64,000 nucleotides of DNA from Kaistella montana (GCF_024436175.1 NZ_JANFQP010000002.1:372001-436000), one strand, 5' to 3'; shown: positions 46,662 through 55,703, counted from the first letter of the stretch. The notes: generated by a model from the letters alone, not told the origin. Made by a program: numbers and translations.

Positions 46662-48455
46662 TTATTGTTTTTTTGCCCAGTTTTCCATTTTTCGATCTAA
46701 AACAGCAAGTGGAAGACAACCTTGATTTAAAATTTCATCATGAAATTTGGCTAAACTGAATTTTGCGCCTAATTCTTTCTGATATTTATCTCGAAGTTCA
46801 CGAATACGAAGCGCTCCAATTTTATAACCTAAAGCTTGTCCCGGCAATGCCATATAACGCTCAATTTCTGCAGTGGCAGAAGCTTCATCATAAGAAATAT
46901 TGCTCAAAAAATACTTTATGGCTTCTTCCCGATTCATCGTTCCGGTGTGTAAACCGGTATCAACCACCAAACGTACTGCACGCAACATTTGATCGCTCAG
47001 ATAACCCATTTTTTGATAAGGATCGGTGTACAAACCAAATTCAGGACCTAAAGTTTCACAATAATGCGCCCATCCTTCGCCGTAAGCTCCGAACCAGCCA
47101 AACCTCATAAATTTTGGTAAAGAAGTGTTCTCTTGCTGAAGCGAAACTTGATAATGATGACCAGGAATTGCCTCATGAAGGAAGAGAGATTCCATCCCAG
47201 AAGTCACGTTAAACTTCGAAGGATCAGGAAGCGGAATGTAGAAAATCCCTGGTTTTTTTCCATCGGGAGTTCCAGGAAAATATTCAGCACTCGCTGTTGC
47301 TTCACGGAATTTTTCAGTTTGTCGAATCTCGAATTTTGTTTTTGGAGTAACGCCGAACATGTTTTTCAATTTCGGAGTTATTTTTGCCAAAATTCCGTTG
47401 AAAGCACCAATTACCTCTTTATCAGTTTTATAAGGCATCGCTTTTGGATCCGCTTTTACAAAAGTGATAAATTCTTCCAATGTTCCGGTGAAACCAACTT
47501 GTTGCTTTACTTTTTCCATTTCTGCGCGAAGCATAGCCACTTGTTCCAATCCAATTTTATTGATTTCTTCAGGAGTTTTGCTCGTGGTGGTTTGGCTTTT
47601 CACATAAAAAGCATAAATTTCGTTTCCTTTCGGTAAGGCGTTAATTCCATCAGTAGTTCTGGCTTTCGGCAAATATTCTTTGGCTAAAAAATTTCCCATT
47701 TTAATATAAGCAGGAATGATTTTCTGAAGAACCAGGTTTTTATATTCCGCTGTGAATTTTTCTTTTTGAGCTTCAGAAAAGCTTTTCGGGAAGTTTTTCA
47801 CAGGACCATAAAAAATATTTTTCTCAAAATCTGGGCTTATAATTTCTTCAGCAGACATTTGAGGAATCATTTTCACCACCAATTTCTTTGGCAAAACATA
47901 ATTATTTTTCATCCCTTCACGGAAGTTTTCAATTGCCGCATCCATCCATTTGGGGAATTTTTCTGCTCTGCTCAACCAATCTTGATAATCTTTTTCAGTT
48001 TTAAAAGGTTGAAAACCACTACCACTTCCCAAAAGCGGAAACTGCAACGGAAGCCCGTCGAACTGGGTAAACGGAATGTATTCCGGATGATAAGCATAGT
48101 TCTCGATTTTATCTTTTAAGGTATAATCGAGTACGTCGTAAACGGTTTTGCCTTCATCGTTCAGGTTTTTATAATCCACTTTATTCAGTTGTTCTTGTAC
48201 AGAATTGAAAAAAGAAATTTCGCCTGAAATAAAATCTTTATCAATGGTAATCGGCAATTGATCATTGTATCGGTAATCACCTTGTGAAGTAGCTTCCAGC
48301 GGATGAAGTTTCAGATATTGCTCGTAATAATTCGCGGCAATAGAATCCAAATCTGCCGGTGTAACTTTGGTAAGAGGCGAATCATTTTTTTTGCAGGAAA
48401 CCAGAGAAACAATGATTCCCACTCCGCAAAGTGCTTTATAAAAGATATTCTTCAT
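46662..48455 (-). CDS. DUF885 family lipoprotein (M3-like metallopeptidase fold)
   Basis: A lipoprotein signal ends in LVSC (MKNIFYKALCGVGIIVSLVS then CKKND). The 575-residue mature part has the zinc-site-like motif LFLHEAIPGHHYQVSLQQE and a later EGWAHYCETLG, the pair characteristic of DUF885 proteins, as well as PGQALGYKIGALRIRELRDK near the end. Relatives include putative dipeptidyl-type peptidases, but substrates are mostly untested. Probably attached to a membrane facing the periplasm. Confidence 0.9.
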   Translation of the reverse strand: MKNIFYKALCGVGIIVSLVSCKKNDSPLTKVTPADLDSIAANYYEQYLKLHPLEATSQGDYRYNDQLPITIDKDFISGEISFFNSVQEQLNKVDYKNLNDEGKTVYDVLDYTLKDKIENYAYHPEYIPFTQFDGLPLQFPLLGSGSGFQPFKTEKDYQDWLSRAEKFPKWMDAAIENFREGMKNNYVLPKKLVVKMIPQMSAEEIISPDFEKNIFYGPVKNFPKSFSEAQKEKFTAEYKNLVLQKIIPAYIKMGNFLAKEYLPKARTTDGINALPKGNEIYAFYVKSQTTTSKTPEEINKIGLEQVAMLRAEMEKVKQQVGFTGTLEEFITFVKADPKAMPYKTDKEVIGAFNGILAKITPKLKNMFGVTPKTKFEIRQTEKFREATASAEYFPGTPDGKKPGIFYIPLPDPSKFNVTSGMESLFLHEAIPGHHYQVSLQQENTSLPKFMRFGWFGAYGEGWAHYCETLGPEFGLYTDPYQKMGYLSDQMLRAVRLVVDTGLHTGTMNREEAIKYFLSNISYDEASATAEIERYMALPGQALGYKIGALRIRELRDKYQKELGAKFSLAKFHDEILNQGCLPLAVLDRKMENWAKKQ

Positions 48456-48619
48456 TATTGATGATTTATTTTGGAAACGCTAAATTAATAGTTTTAATAT
48501 TATCGCTCCATTTTTATTGAAAAATCAATCGAAAAAATTTAAATCTTCTTTAAAACCAATCCAAAACGTACAGATGAAGAGCCAAAACCCGCTTTATTTC
48601 TAAAAAAAGAACAAAAAAT

Positions 48620-48649
48620 TTTGCACTACGAATCAATTTTTTATCTTTG
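48620..48649 (+). promoter_or_regulatory. Bacteroidota promoter
   Basis: TTTG (48620-48623), 18 bases, TATCTTTG (48642-48649), about 50 bases upstream of the ATG at 48698. Confidence 0.6.
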
Positions 48650-48697
48650 TTGAAGCAGATTCACAATCAATTAATTAACATATTTTTTCTTACCGAA

Positions 48698-49156
48698 ATG
48701 AAAGGGATTTTAAAAATCTATCACCCTGAAGAAACCCTTAAATACCACATCAAAAGTACTTACTCTAAGGCGGTTTACAGCAATCAAAAGCATTTTCTGG
48801 AAGTTGAAATCATCACCGACGATTCTTTGGATCACGTAGATGACGACTCGTTACAGTATCGTTTTCCGCAACTTTCGATGAATGTTTATGAATTTCCGAT
48901 TGAAGATGATCAAGTTGAAGGAAAGACTTTTGAGATTAACGATTCCGATGATGACACCTTTACCGAAGTCGATCTTTTCGATGATGAAGACGCTTTCCTT
49001 TACCAAAACGAACTGTCATTTGTCAACAACGAAAATGGAGATCTCGAACTGTTCTGGAAAGGAGAAATCACCGATTTTTATACCGGTTCCGATGAAACAA
49101 TTCCTTTTAAACTGAAATGTAATTTCAGGCAAGATGAGATTGAAATAGACGAATAA
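48698..49156 (+). CDS. Acidic hypothetical protein
   Basis: Start MKGILKIYHPEETLKYHIKS at 48698 is preferred to an upstream frame start at 48647 that would include leader DNA. The 152 residues are strongly acidic in the middle (DDSLDHVDDDSLQ, NDSDDDTFTEVDLFDDEDAF) and strand-rich at both ends. No signal peptide or membrane segment. Monocistronic with its own promoter. I do not recognise a family. Confidence 0.7.
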   Translation: MKGILKIYHPEETLKYHIKSTYSKAVYSNQKHFLEVEIITDDSLDHVDDDSLQYRFPQLSMNVYEFPIEDDQVEGKTFEINDSDDDTFTEVDLFDDEDAFLYQNELSFVNNENGDLELFWKGEITDFYTGSDETIPFKLKCNFRQDEIEIDE

Positions 49157-49323
49157 TTTCCGTTTTTCTTTCATTTTTTTTTTATTCCAAACAATCACTT
49201 CTAAATGAGAAAATAGAGATTGTTTTTGGAGGTTTTTATTATGTAAAAATGATTAGCAGTAAGGTTTTTCAACAATATTAACCTATTTTTATCGTTCAGT
49301 TTTTAATTATAAATTTATATTAA

Positions 49324-50007
49324 ATGTTTTTACAAACAGCAGTTCAAGCCGTAACACCAGAAGCTCAGGAGCAAGTTTTCTCTTTCTGGAAAATAATGTT
49401 CCACGGAAACCTTTTCGCCAATATTGTAATGTGCACCGTACTTGCATTGGGTGTTTTCTCGCTTTACATCTTTCTCGAACGGCTTTTTTATATCAATCGA
49501 ATGTTGAAGATTAACGACACCAATTTAATGAATAACATTGGTGATTTGCTAAACCAAGGCCGTGTAGATGCTGCGATAGATTATTGTGAAAGACAAAACA
49601 CTCCCGAAGCCAGAATTCTTGAAAAAGGAATTACGCGAATCGGAAGACCAATTTCCGATATCGTAAGCGCGATGGAAAGTCAGGCACAAATAGAAGTTTC
49701 TAAATTGGAAAAAAACCTGAATCTTTTGGCTTCCGTACCAAGTTTAGCACCGATGTTAGGACTTTTAGGAACGGTAATCGGTTTAATCATGGCGTTTTTC
49801 AGCATGTCGAATGCTGAAGGTGCTTTCTCTCCGAAAACGCTTTCAGAAGGAATTTATACTGCTCTCGGACAGACCGCAATGGGTTTGGCTGTGGCGATTC
49901 CTTCCAACTTTTTCTACAACTTACTCCTAACGAGAATTGATAAATTTGTGCTAAAAGTTCAACATCTTTCAACCGACTTTTTAGATATCATCAACAAACC
50001 ATCATAA
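49324..50007 (+). CDS. exbB: MotA/TolQ/ExbB proton channel family protein
   Basis: Inner-membrane component of the ExbB-ExbD-TonB energy-transducing complex. Three transmembrane helices: ANIVMCTVLALGVFSLYIF, SLAPMLGLLGTVIGLIMAF and GQTAMGLAVAIPSNFFYNLL, the latter two containing the conserved proton-channel residues of the family. 227 residues. exbD follows after three bases, then a TonB-like gene, so the three form one operon that can serve the TonB receptor at 34.7 kb. Confidence 0.92.
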   Translation: MFLQTAVQAVTPEAQEQVFSFWKIMFHGNLFANIVMCTVLALGVFSLYIFLERLFYINRMLKINDTNLMNNIGDLLNQGRVDAAIDYCERQNTPEARILEKGITRIGRPISDIVSAMESQAQIEVSKLEKNLNLLASVPSLAPMLGLLGTVIGLIMAFFSMSNAEGAFSPKTLSEGIYTALGQTAMGLAVAIPSNFFYNLLLTRIDKFVLKVQHLSTDFLDIINKPS

Positions 50008-50010
50008 ATC

Positions 50011-50409
50011 ATGAAACTTAAACGCAGAAATAAAGCAAACCCCGAGTTCAGCCTTGCTGCAATGGTGGATGTGATTTTGTTGCTCCTCATCTTTTTTATG
50101 GTGACTTCCGCAGCGGCCAACCAAAGCGCGATCGACGTTGAACTTCCGAAAGGCGAGCTTGAAAATCCGAGCATCCCGAATGAAGTTACAGTAAGCATAA
50201 AAGAAGATGGCTCTTATTTTGTAGATGATGTTGCTGTAAAAAAAGAAGCTTTGGAATCGGTAATTGTTGCAAAACTTAAGAATATTAAAAATCCATCCTT
50301 TACCATTAGAGCAGATAAAAATTCGTTTCATAAAGATGTAGTTTTCGCGATGGAAATTGCCGAAAAGCATAAATACAGCATCGCAATTGCCACAACGAAA
50401 GAAGAATAA
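50011..50409 (+). CDS. exbD: Biopolymer transporter ExbD
   Basis: A single N-terminal transmembrane helix (AAMVDVILLLLIFFMVTSAA) carrying the essential Asp (MVDV), then a periplasmic domain typical of ExbD/TolR. 132 residues. Lies between exbB and the TonB-like gene with gaps of 3 and 9 bases. Confidence 0.92.
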   Translation: MKLKRRNKANPEFSLAAMVDVILLLLIFFMVTSAAANQSAIDVELPKGELENPSIPNEVTVSIKEDGSYFVDDVAVKKEALESVIVAKLKNIKNPSFTIRADKNSFHKDVVFAMEIAEKHKYSIAIATTKEE

Positions 50410-50418
50410 GCCAGAAAA

Positions 50419-51306
50419 ATGAACCAATACAGCATCAATAAACAGGAAGAAAACAAAGACAAGATCAAAAGCGGCATCATCACTGCAATTATCTGGTCCG
50501 CTCTCCTGCTGTTTGTTTCTCTTTATAAATTTACCACCAAGATTCCCGAAAAAAATGAGGTCGTAACCAGTATGCTCATCAATTTCGGTGATAACAGAAA
50601 CGGCAACGGAATCGAAGAACCTGCTGAACAAGACGGAAGTTTAGCATCCACCAGCAATCCAAATACGATAGAAACTCCAGCTGAATCTAAAGCTGAAACG
50701 AAAATTACAGAACCTTCTAACGCGGTGGAAGTCACTAAAAAAGAGTCTGCTAAAGACAAAGTAATTACCGGAACAAGTTCTAAAAATACAGTGAAAACTT
50801 CTGAAAAATCAGAAAAAAACACGAAGTCTTCCGCAACTACTCCATCAAAATCTTCAACAAAAACATCAAGCTCAAAATCGACAACCGCCAATTCCAAAAC
50901 CGGATCGGGCGATGGAAAAGGAACAGCTGCAATTGGAAATTTAATTAAAGGACGTGGTACAAAAGCCGGTTCTCAAGGCACAGGAACAGGCATTGGAAAC
51001 CAAGGCGACCCTTTGGGTGGCGACGGAAACGGCGATAGCAAAATCGGGATCGACAGAAAGTTAGTCGGCTACATCCCCGGAACCATGGGACGTGGCGGCG
51101 CACAACCTACCCACAATTGCACAGCCAGCGGAAGCATTACAATTTCTTACACCGTAGATAAAGCCGGAAACGTAATTTCTGCTAGAAGATCTGGTGGGAT
51201 TTCCGATCCTTGCGTTGCATCAACATCGGTTTCTTGGGTGAAAAAATACGTGAAAGCCGAAAAAGCTTCCACCTCATCCACAGGAACGTATAAAATCACT
51301 TTCTAA
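50419..51306 (+). CDS. TonB-like energy transducer
   Basis: A transmembrane helix (SGIITAIIWSALLLFVSLY) near the N-terminus is followed by a 150-residue Ser/Thr/Lys-rich linker with Gly-rich repeats (GTGTGIGNQGDPLGGDGN) and a C-terminal domain with ITISYTVDKAGNVISARRSG, resembling the TonB C-terminal strand-helix core. The closing region is short. Position directly after exbB-exbD supports a TonB role; some family members are annotated as energy transducer or TonB-linked protein. Confidence 0.8.
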   Translation: MNQYSINKQEENKDKIKSGIITAIIWSALLLFVSLYKFTTKIPEKNEVVTSMLINFGDNRNGNGIEEPAEQDGSLASTSNPNTIETPAESKAETKITEPSNAVEVTKKESAKDKVITGTSSKNTVKTSEKSEKNTKSSATTPSKSSTKTSSSKSTTANSKTGSGDGKGTAAIGNLIKGRGTKAGSQGTGTGIGNQGDPLGGDGNGDSKIGIDRKLVGYIPGTMGRGGAQPTHNCTASGSITISYTVDKAGNVISARRSGGISDPCVASTSVSWVKKYVKAEKASTSSTGTYKITF

Positions 51307-51380
51307 AATTTTGTTTGAATTTCATTAAAACTTAATGAAAATAATTTCCCAAAACCAAAAACTTTTGTGAATTTTGTGAA

Positions 51381-52619
51381 ATGACAAATCACGAATATCA
51401 GGAAGCGGTAGAATGGCTTTTTGTACAAGCTCCGAACTACCAAATTGATGGTAAAAAGGCCTATAAACCAGGGCTTCAAAACATCACCAAGCTATGTAGT
51501 TTCTTCGGAAATCCACAAGAAAAAATCAAAACGATTCACATCGGCGGAACCAACGGAAAAGGTTCTACCAGCAATATGCTCGCTTCCGTTTTGCAGGAGT
51601 CTGGCTATAAAATTGGTTTATACAATTCTCCGCATCTGATCGATTTCACTGAAAGAATCAAAGTGAACGGGAAAAACTGTGATAAAGAATTTGTCTATCA
51701 TTTTATCCAAAAACTCAAAAATCTTCCTTCGGATATTCGACCTTCTTTTTTTGAATTTACCACCATTATGGCTTTCGAATATTTTGCGCAGCAGAAGGTA
51801 GATTTCGCCATCATCGAAGTTGGTTTAGGCGGTAGATTAGATTCTACCAACATCATTAATCCTCTGGTTTCGGCCATCACCAATGTTGCTTTGGACCATC
51901 AAAATATTCTAGGAAACTCGGTTGAAGAAATCGCCACCGAAAAAGCAGGAATCATCAAAAAAAATACGCCGGTAATTTCCGGTGATGAAAATAATGCAGT
52001 AAAAGCGATTATTAGAAAAAAAGCCAAAGAAGAGAACGCTGAATTCATAGATGCTACAACGATTAATTCAGATCTTGAATCTGATTTAAAGGGAAATTAT
52101 CAAAAGAAAAACATCAAAGTGGTTTTGGCTTTAATTCATGAATTACAAACCCTCGGAGTTCAAATTTCTGAGAAAAACATCGAATCCGGACTTTTAAATG
52201 TTCAAAAAAACACCAATTTTTTGGGAAGATGGTATGAATTTTCAAAAAACCCATTGACGATTTGCGATACAGGTCACAATCAGGCGGGTTTGGAAGAGGT
52301 TTTTGCGCAGCTCAATGCATTGCAAGAACATAAACATATTATTCTCGGATTTGTAAATGATAAAAAAATCGATGAAGTTCTGAAGATTTTACCTCAAAAT
52401 TCCACCTATTATTTTGCCAAACCTTACGTCAATCGCGGCAGACACCCGAAAGATTATGAAGATTTACTAAAAAATTCGAAAATTTTTTATAAAATTTTTG
52501 ATGATGTAAATTCCGCATATCTTTCTGCAAAACAGAATATTAAAAACAGAGAAATGATTTTTATCGGCGGAAGTAACTTCGTAGTGGGAGAATTTTTAGA
52601 AAAAAATTTGCAGAAATAA
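51381..52619 (+). CDS. folC: Folylpolyglutamate synthase / dihydrofolate synthase
   Basis: Mur-ligase-type enzyme adding glutamate to dihydropteroate and tetrahydrofolates. ATP loop HIGGTNGKGSTSNMLASVL, the omega-loop-like SPHLIDFTERIKVNGK, metal/ATP segment VGLGGRLDSTNIINPLVSAI and ALDHQNILGNSVEEIATEKA with the carbamylated-Lys region are intact. C-terminal domain starts near FLGRWYEFSKNPLTICDTGH. 412 residues. Last core gene before tRNA-Val. Confidence 0.94.
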   Translation: MTNHEYQEAVEWLFVQAPNYQIDGKKAYKPGLQNITKLCSFFGNPQEKIKTIHIGGTNGKGSTSNMLASVLQESGYKIGLYNSPHLIDFTERIKVNGKNCDKEFVYHFIQKLKNLPSDIRPSFFEFTTIMAFEYFAQQKVDFAIIEVGLGGRLDSTNIINPLVSAITNVALDHQNILGNSVEEIATEKAGIIKKNTPVISGDENNAVKAIIRKKAKEENAEFIDATTINSDLESDLKGNYQKKNIKVVLALIHELQTLGVQISEKNIESGLLNVQKNTNFLGRWYEFSKNPLTICDTGHNQAGLEEVFAQLNALQEHKHIILGFVNDKKIDEVLKILPQNSTYYFAKPYVNRGRHPKDYEDLLKNSKIFYKIFDDVNSAYLSAKQNIKNREMIFIGGSNFVVGEFLEKNLQK

Positions 52620-52637
52620 AAAAACGTTGTATATTTG
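52607..52637 (+). promoter_or_regulatory. Promoter of tRNA-Val
   Basis: TTTG (52607-52610), 19 bases, TATATTTG (52630-52637): an exact Bacteroidota consensus promoter, 15 bases before the mature tRNA 5' end. Its -33 box lies inside the end of folC. Confidence 0.8.
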
Positions 52638-52652
52638 CAACACCAAAAACAA

Positions 52653-52727
52653 GGGTTCTTAGCTCAGTTGGTTCAGAGCATCTGGTTTACACCCAGAGGG
52701 TCGGGGGTTCGAATCCCTCAGGACCCA
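52653..52727 (+). tRNA. tRNA-Val (anticodon TAC)
   Basis: A 75-base cloverleaf. Acceptor stem GGGTTCT / AGGACCC, D arm GCTC...GAGC, anticodon stem TCTGG / CCAGA with the anticodon TAC at 52688-52690, T arm GGGGGTTCGAATCCCTC, discriminator A. CCA is not encoded. The gene is the left boundary of the integrated element; its 3' half is probably part of the attachment site. Confidence 0.95.
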
Positions 52728-52737
52728 CACTTGTAAA

Positions 52738-52768
52738 AAGCTTCACAGAAATGTGAGGCTTTTTTTGT
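52738..52768 (+). terminator. Terminator downstream of tRNA-Val
   Basis: AAAGCTTCACA and TGTGAGGCTTT pair (one G-T) around GAAA and are followed by T residues. It overlaps the open frame upstream of the integrase and argues against an integrase start before 52948. Confidence 0.8.
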
Positions 52769-52873
52769 GTGTAATTATTCCCGTTTCAAAAGGGTTTATA
52801 GAGGTTTCTACTTTTTATTACAATTTCTGTTGTATTTCATTATTCTGCCAATTGTATGCCTCTTTAGGTGTAG

Positions 52874-52906
52874 AAAAAGGTGTGCAACTCTTCAAAAAGG
52901 TGTGCA
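52874..52906 (+). repeat. Direct repeats between tRNA and integrase, candidate arm-type sites
   Basis: AAAAAGGTGTGCA occurs at 52874-52886 and again at 52894-52906, start-to-start 20 bases (two helical turns). The position between the attachment tRNA and int is where arm-type recombinase sites are found. Confidence 0.5.
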
Positions 52907-52947
52907 TTCTAAATCCCCTGTTTATCACATTCCTAACATTTAAAATT

Positions 52948-54147
52948 ATGAACATTAATAAAATCAGCATTCTATTTTTAATTGCTAAAAGTAGAATAAA
53001 TTCTAATGGAAAATGTTCTGTTAGATGTAGAATAACCTATGAACAAAAAAGGCAAGAATTTGCCACAGGACTTTTCGTAGCTCCTGATAATTGGAATGCT
53101 GCTAAACAAAAAGCATTTCCACCCAATACAGACAACACGCAAATCAATACCCAACTAAGCCTGATTAAACAAGAAATTAATCAGGCTTTTTTATTTCTTC
53201 AATTTCAGGAAAAGAATTTTGATGTGGAGGATATTTACAGGCAATACAAAGGTGAAAATATCAAGGATGAAAAATCAATATTAGAAATATTTAATCTTCA
53301 TATTTCCAAGCAGGAAAGACTCATTGGAATATCAACGACTAAAGTATCTGTAAGGAAATTTTACCAAACCAAGGCTCATGTGAAAAATTACATCTTTTGG
53401 AAATTCAGAAAGCTGGACTACCTTTTGAAAGATATGAAAATGTCTTTTATTACAGAGTTCGAATATTACCTAAAAGCAGAAAAGAAGTTTGAACAGAATA
53501 CCATCCACAAGACCTTGCAAAGGTTCAGACAGATGGTAAAACTTGCTGTAGGGCTTGATTTCTTGGACAAAGATCCTTTTCTGCTCCATAAAAATAAAAA
53601 ACCTAAAAAACAGGTGGTTTTCTTAACCCTTGAAGAACTGAAAAGTATTGAAGAGCATAATTTTGCTTCTACCAGATTACAGCAAGTAGCAGACATGTTT
53701 ATATTTTGCTGCTATACAGGATTAGCATTCACGGAGATGACAAATCTTGAGCAGAAGCATATCATAACGGGATTTGATAGAAATAAATGGATAAGCATGT
53801 TTAGGCAAAAGACTAATAGGAAGTATGAAATCCCCTTGCTGAAGAAGGCTGAAATTATTTTGCAGAAATATTCCGGACAGGTAAAACTGCTGCCAAAGAT
53901 TTCTAACCAACGGTTTAATGCCTACTTAAAAGAAATCGCTGAAATAGTAGAAATTCAGAAGAACCTTACTCATCACATTGCAAGAAAGACCTTTGCTTCT
54001 ACCATCTTACTTTATAATGATGTACCAATGGAAATAGTATCTGAACTTTTAGGGCATTCTGAGATTACTTTAACCTCTAATAGTTATGCAAAAGTGGTAA
54101 AAAAGAAAGTGAGTGAGCAGATGGAAAGATTGCAGAAGAAACTTTAG
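52948..54147 (+). CDS. Tyrosine-type site-specific recombinase/integrase
   Basis: ATG 52948 (MNINKISILFLIAKSRINSN) is chosen; it gives the N-terminal Arm-DNA-binding start typical of Bacteroidota integrases, while the frame further upstream crosses the tRNA terminator. A SAM-like core-binding domain follows (about residues 100-205), then the catalytic domain: CYTGLAFTEMTNL, where box I usually has Arg but this clade often does not, H-x-x-R in HHIARKTFAST, LLGHSEITLTSNSYAKV with the His and the nucleophile Tyr. 399 residues. It should integrate and excise the element at tRNA-Val. It is not an IntI: the additional IntI patch is absent. Confidence 0.9.
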   Translation: MNINKISILFLIAKSRINSNGKCSVRCRITYEQKRQEFATGLFVAPDNWNAAKQKAFPPNTDNTQINTQLSLIKQEINQAFLFLQFQEKNFDVEDIYRQYKGENIKDEKSILEIFNLHISKQERLIGISTTKVSVRKFYQTKAHVKNYIFWKFRKLDYLLKDMKMSFITEFEYYLKAEKKFEQNTIHKTLQRFRQMVKLAVGLDFLDKDPFLLHKNKKPKKQVVFLTLEELKSIEEHNFASTRLQQVADMFIFCCYTGLAFTEMTNLEQKHIITGFDRNKWISMFRQKTNRKYEIPLLKKAEIILQKYSGQVKLLPKISNQRFNAYLKEIAEIVEIQKNLTHHIARKTFASTILLYNDVPMEIVSELLGHSEITLTSNSYAKVVKKKVSEQMERLQKKL

Positions 54148-54239
54148 ACTCATTCTACTAACATAATGGTATTGTGATTTGTATTTTTAACATAATGGCT
54201 ACTTCAACAGAGAAATAGCCATTATAATTTTTCAGATTT

Positions 54240-55703
54240 TTATCCTACTAAAGACCACGGTTCATATTTAAGAGTAGGTTTTTCACCGATTTCCTCCAAG
54301 AGAACAGTATTTAAAATTTCATGTACATAAGCTTCGTCACCTTTAGTAGTAACAATGGAGTCATGAAGTGTAAAAATTGGCAAATCAGGTCTCTCTTCTG
54401 AAATGATCCGACACGCTTTTTGTAGCACTAATTTGGATTCTACGGTTTGTAATAAACACGCCAACGTATTGTGTTTATTTTTTTTAAGTAATGAGAAAAC
54501 CTTATACACATCTGGAAAATGCTTTTGAAACAATACGACGGCTTGGTTGTATCCAATAGCATTATTTCGACTGAAAATGGCTGAAAAAACGACTTCCTTC
54601 GCCATACCTCTTGTCACTTCGGTTTCGTTGTAATGTGGATCTTTTTCAAGAATTTTGGCAAATTGTTCATAAAATTTACCGCTCACAACTAAGGATTTAT
54701 AAAGCCGGGCATTTTCACTGTTGTTGCATTTTTGTATAGCATAAATCAAATCTTCCCTCAATTTTTTGTGGTTCACTGCTTCTGAAGTATAATGTGGATT
54801 TAATCGCATAAGTTCCTCCTTCAATTGCATTCTTTCAAAAGTTGCATAATTTAACAAACTTATTGCGAGATATGGTTGAGAATTTGTTACATCTACAGCC
54901 ACCAACTCCATTCCATCATATTTGATGAAAGGTCTCAGGCTACTGATTACTTGGGTTAAAACAGTATGTAATCTGCCTGCAACCTGGTCAACATTTGGAA
55001 GAAACTGTAGTGAATGTATTTTCTTCAGTACCAAAATCCTACGGTTGTATTTCTGCATAGGCGTAGCCGGATTTTTCTCCTTTTTCTTTCTTTTTTTACT
55101 CTTGGGAATGTCAGCCGGAGGTGATTGAAACAATGATTTTTTCAACCATTCTGATTCTTCTCTCTGTCGAAGAGTTACAAGGTGGGCTTTAGCCTCAGAA
55201 TAATCAACAGTTAATTTTCCATTAAACCATTTAGTCAGGTGCTCAACCTGTTGCAATCTATCATACATTTCAATAGAAGTCACGGTAGCATCTTCCTTTG
55301 TTACCTTAGTAACATCTTTAAAATTTAAGATATTCTTTATCAGGCAATAATACGTGATTTTTGTAGTAGTTATTTCAGTTTCATATTTCTTTGTATATGC
55401 AAAACCTCTTGATAATACTCCTGGAACATAATGCCTGTTTTCAACAAGCACACCGTTTGCAATCAGATAATCAAGATAATCGCGATACTTGCGGTTTGTT
55501 CTTTGTAAAAGAGGGCTGTAAAAAGATACAAAATGGTCATCTCTCTCACCATTTACTGTCGGCAGGTAGGTTATTAAATGAACAAGATAGATAAAATGAT
55601 CTGGGTGATACTTAAACTGCGGTGGATTTTCCTCTAAAAGTTTCTCAATGTTAAGGTTTGACGGAATATACATCGTCAAAGACTTAGGAATTTGTTGTTC
55701 CAT
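54240..55703 (-). CDS. Putative polymerase with family-A / T7-RNAP-like palm motifs
   Basis: I do not recognise a named family, but the C-terminal half has the three right-hand polymerase motifs in order. Motif A: VAVDVTNSQPYLA (D271, S275, Q276), preceded by GRLHTVL. Motif B: VTRGMAKEVVFSAIFSR (R365, K369, F373, F377) then IGYNQAV, closely parallel to T7 RNA polymerase VTRSVTKRSVMTLAYGS and E. coli Pol I RRAAKAINFGLIYGMS. Motif C: TLHDSIVTT (H447, D448, S449). The N-terminal 200 residues contain a winged-helix-like region and a Lys-rich linker. No exonuclease domain. Likely replication or priming enzyme of the element. Confidence 0.6.
   Translation of the reverse strand: MEQQIPKSLTMYIPSNLNIEKLLEENPPQFKYHPDHFIYLVHLITYLPTVNGERDDHFVSFYSPLLQRTNRKYRDYLDYLIANGVLVENRHYVPGVLSRGFAYTKKYETEITTTKITYYCLIKNILNFKDVTKVTKEDATVTSIEMYDRLQQVEHLTKWFNGKLTVDYSEAKAHLVTLRQREESEWLKKSLFQSPPADIPKSKKRKKKEKNPATPMQKYNRRILVLKKIHSLQFLPNVDQVAGRLHTVLTQVISSLRPFIKYDGMELVAVDVTNSQPYLAISLLNYATFERMQLKEELMRLNPHYTSEAVNHKKLREDLIYAIQKCNNSENARLYKSLVVSGKFYEQFAKILEKDPHYNETEVTRGMAKEVVFSAIFSRNNAIGYNQAVVLFQKHFPDVYKVFSLLKKNKHNTLACLLQTVESKLVLQKACRIISEERPDLPIFTLHDSIVTTKGDEAYVHEILNTVLLEEIGEKPTLKYEPWSLVG

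Noticed and set aside
50002-50631. 209-codon minus-strand frame over exbD
   Set aside because: Antisense shadow of exbD and the TonB-like gene; both have clear family matches on the plus strand.
52753-52947. N-terminal extension of the integrase
   Set aside because: It starts inside the tRNA terminator, is Cys/Phe-rich nonsense, and crosses the direct repeats; ATG 52948 gives a normal family N-terminus.
52948-54147. Recombinase as the integron integrase of the cassette array
   Set aside because: It has the 400-residue Bacteroidota arm-binding layout, not the compact IntI with its extra helix, and sits at a tRNA 4.5 kb from the array.
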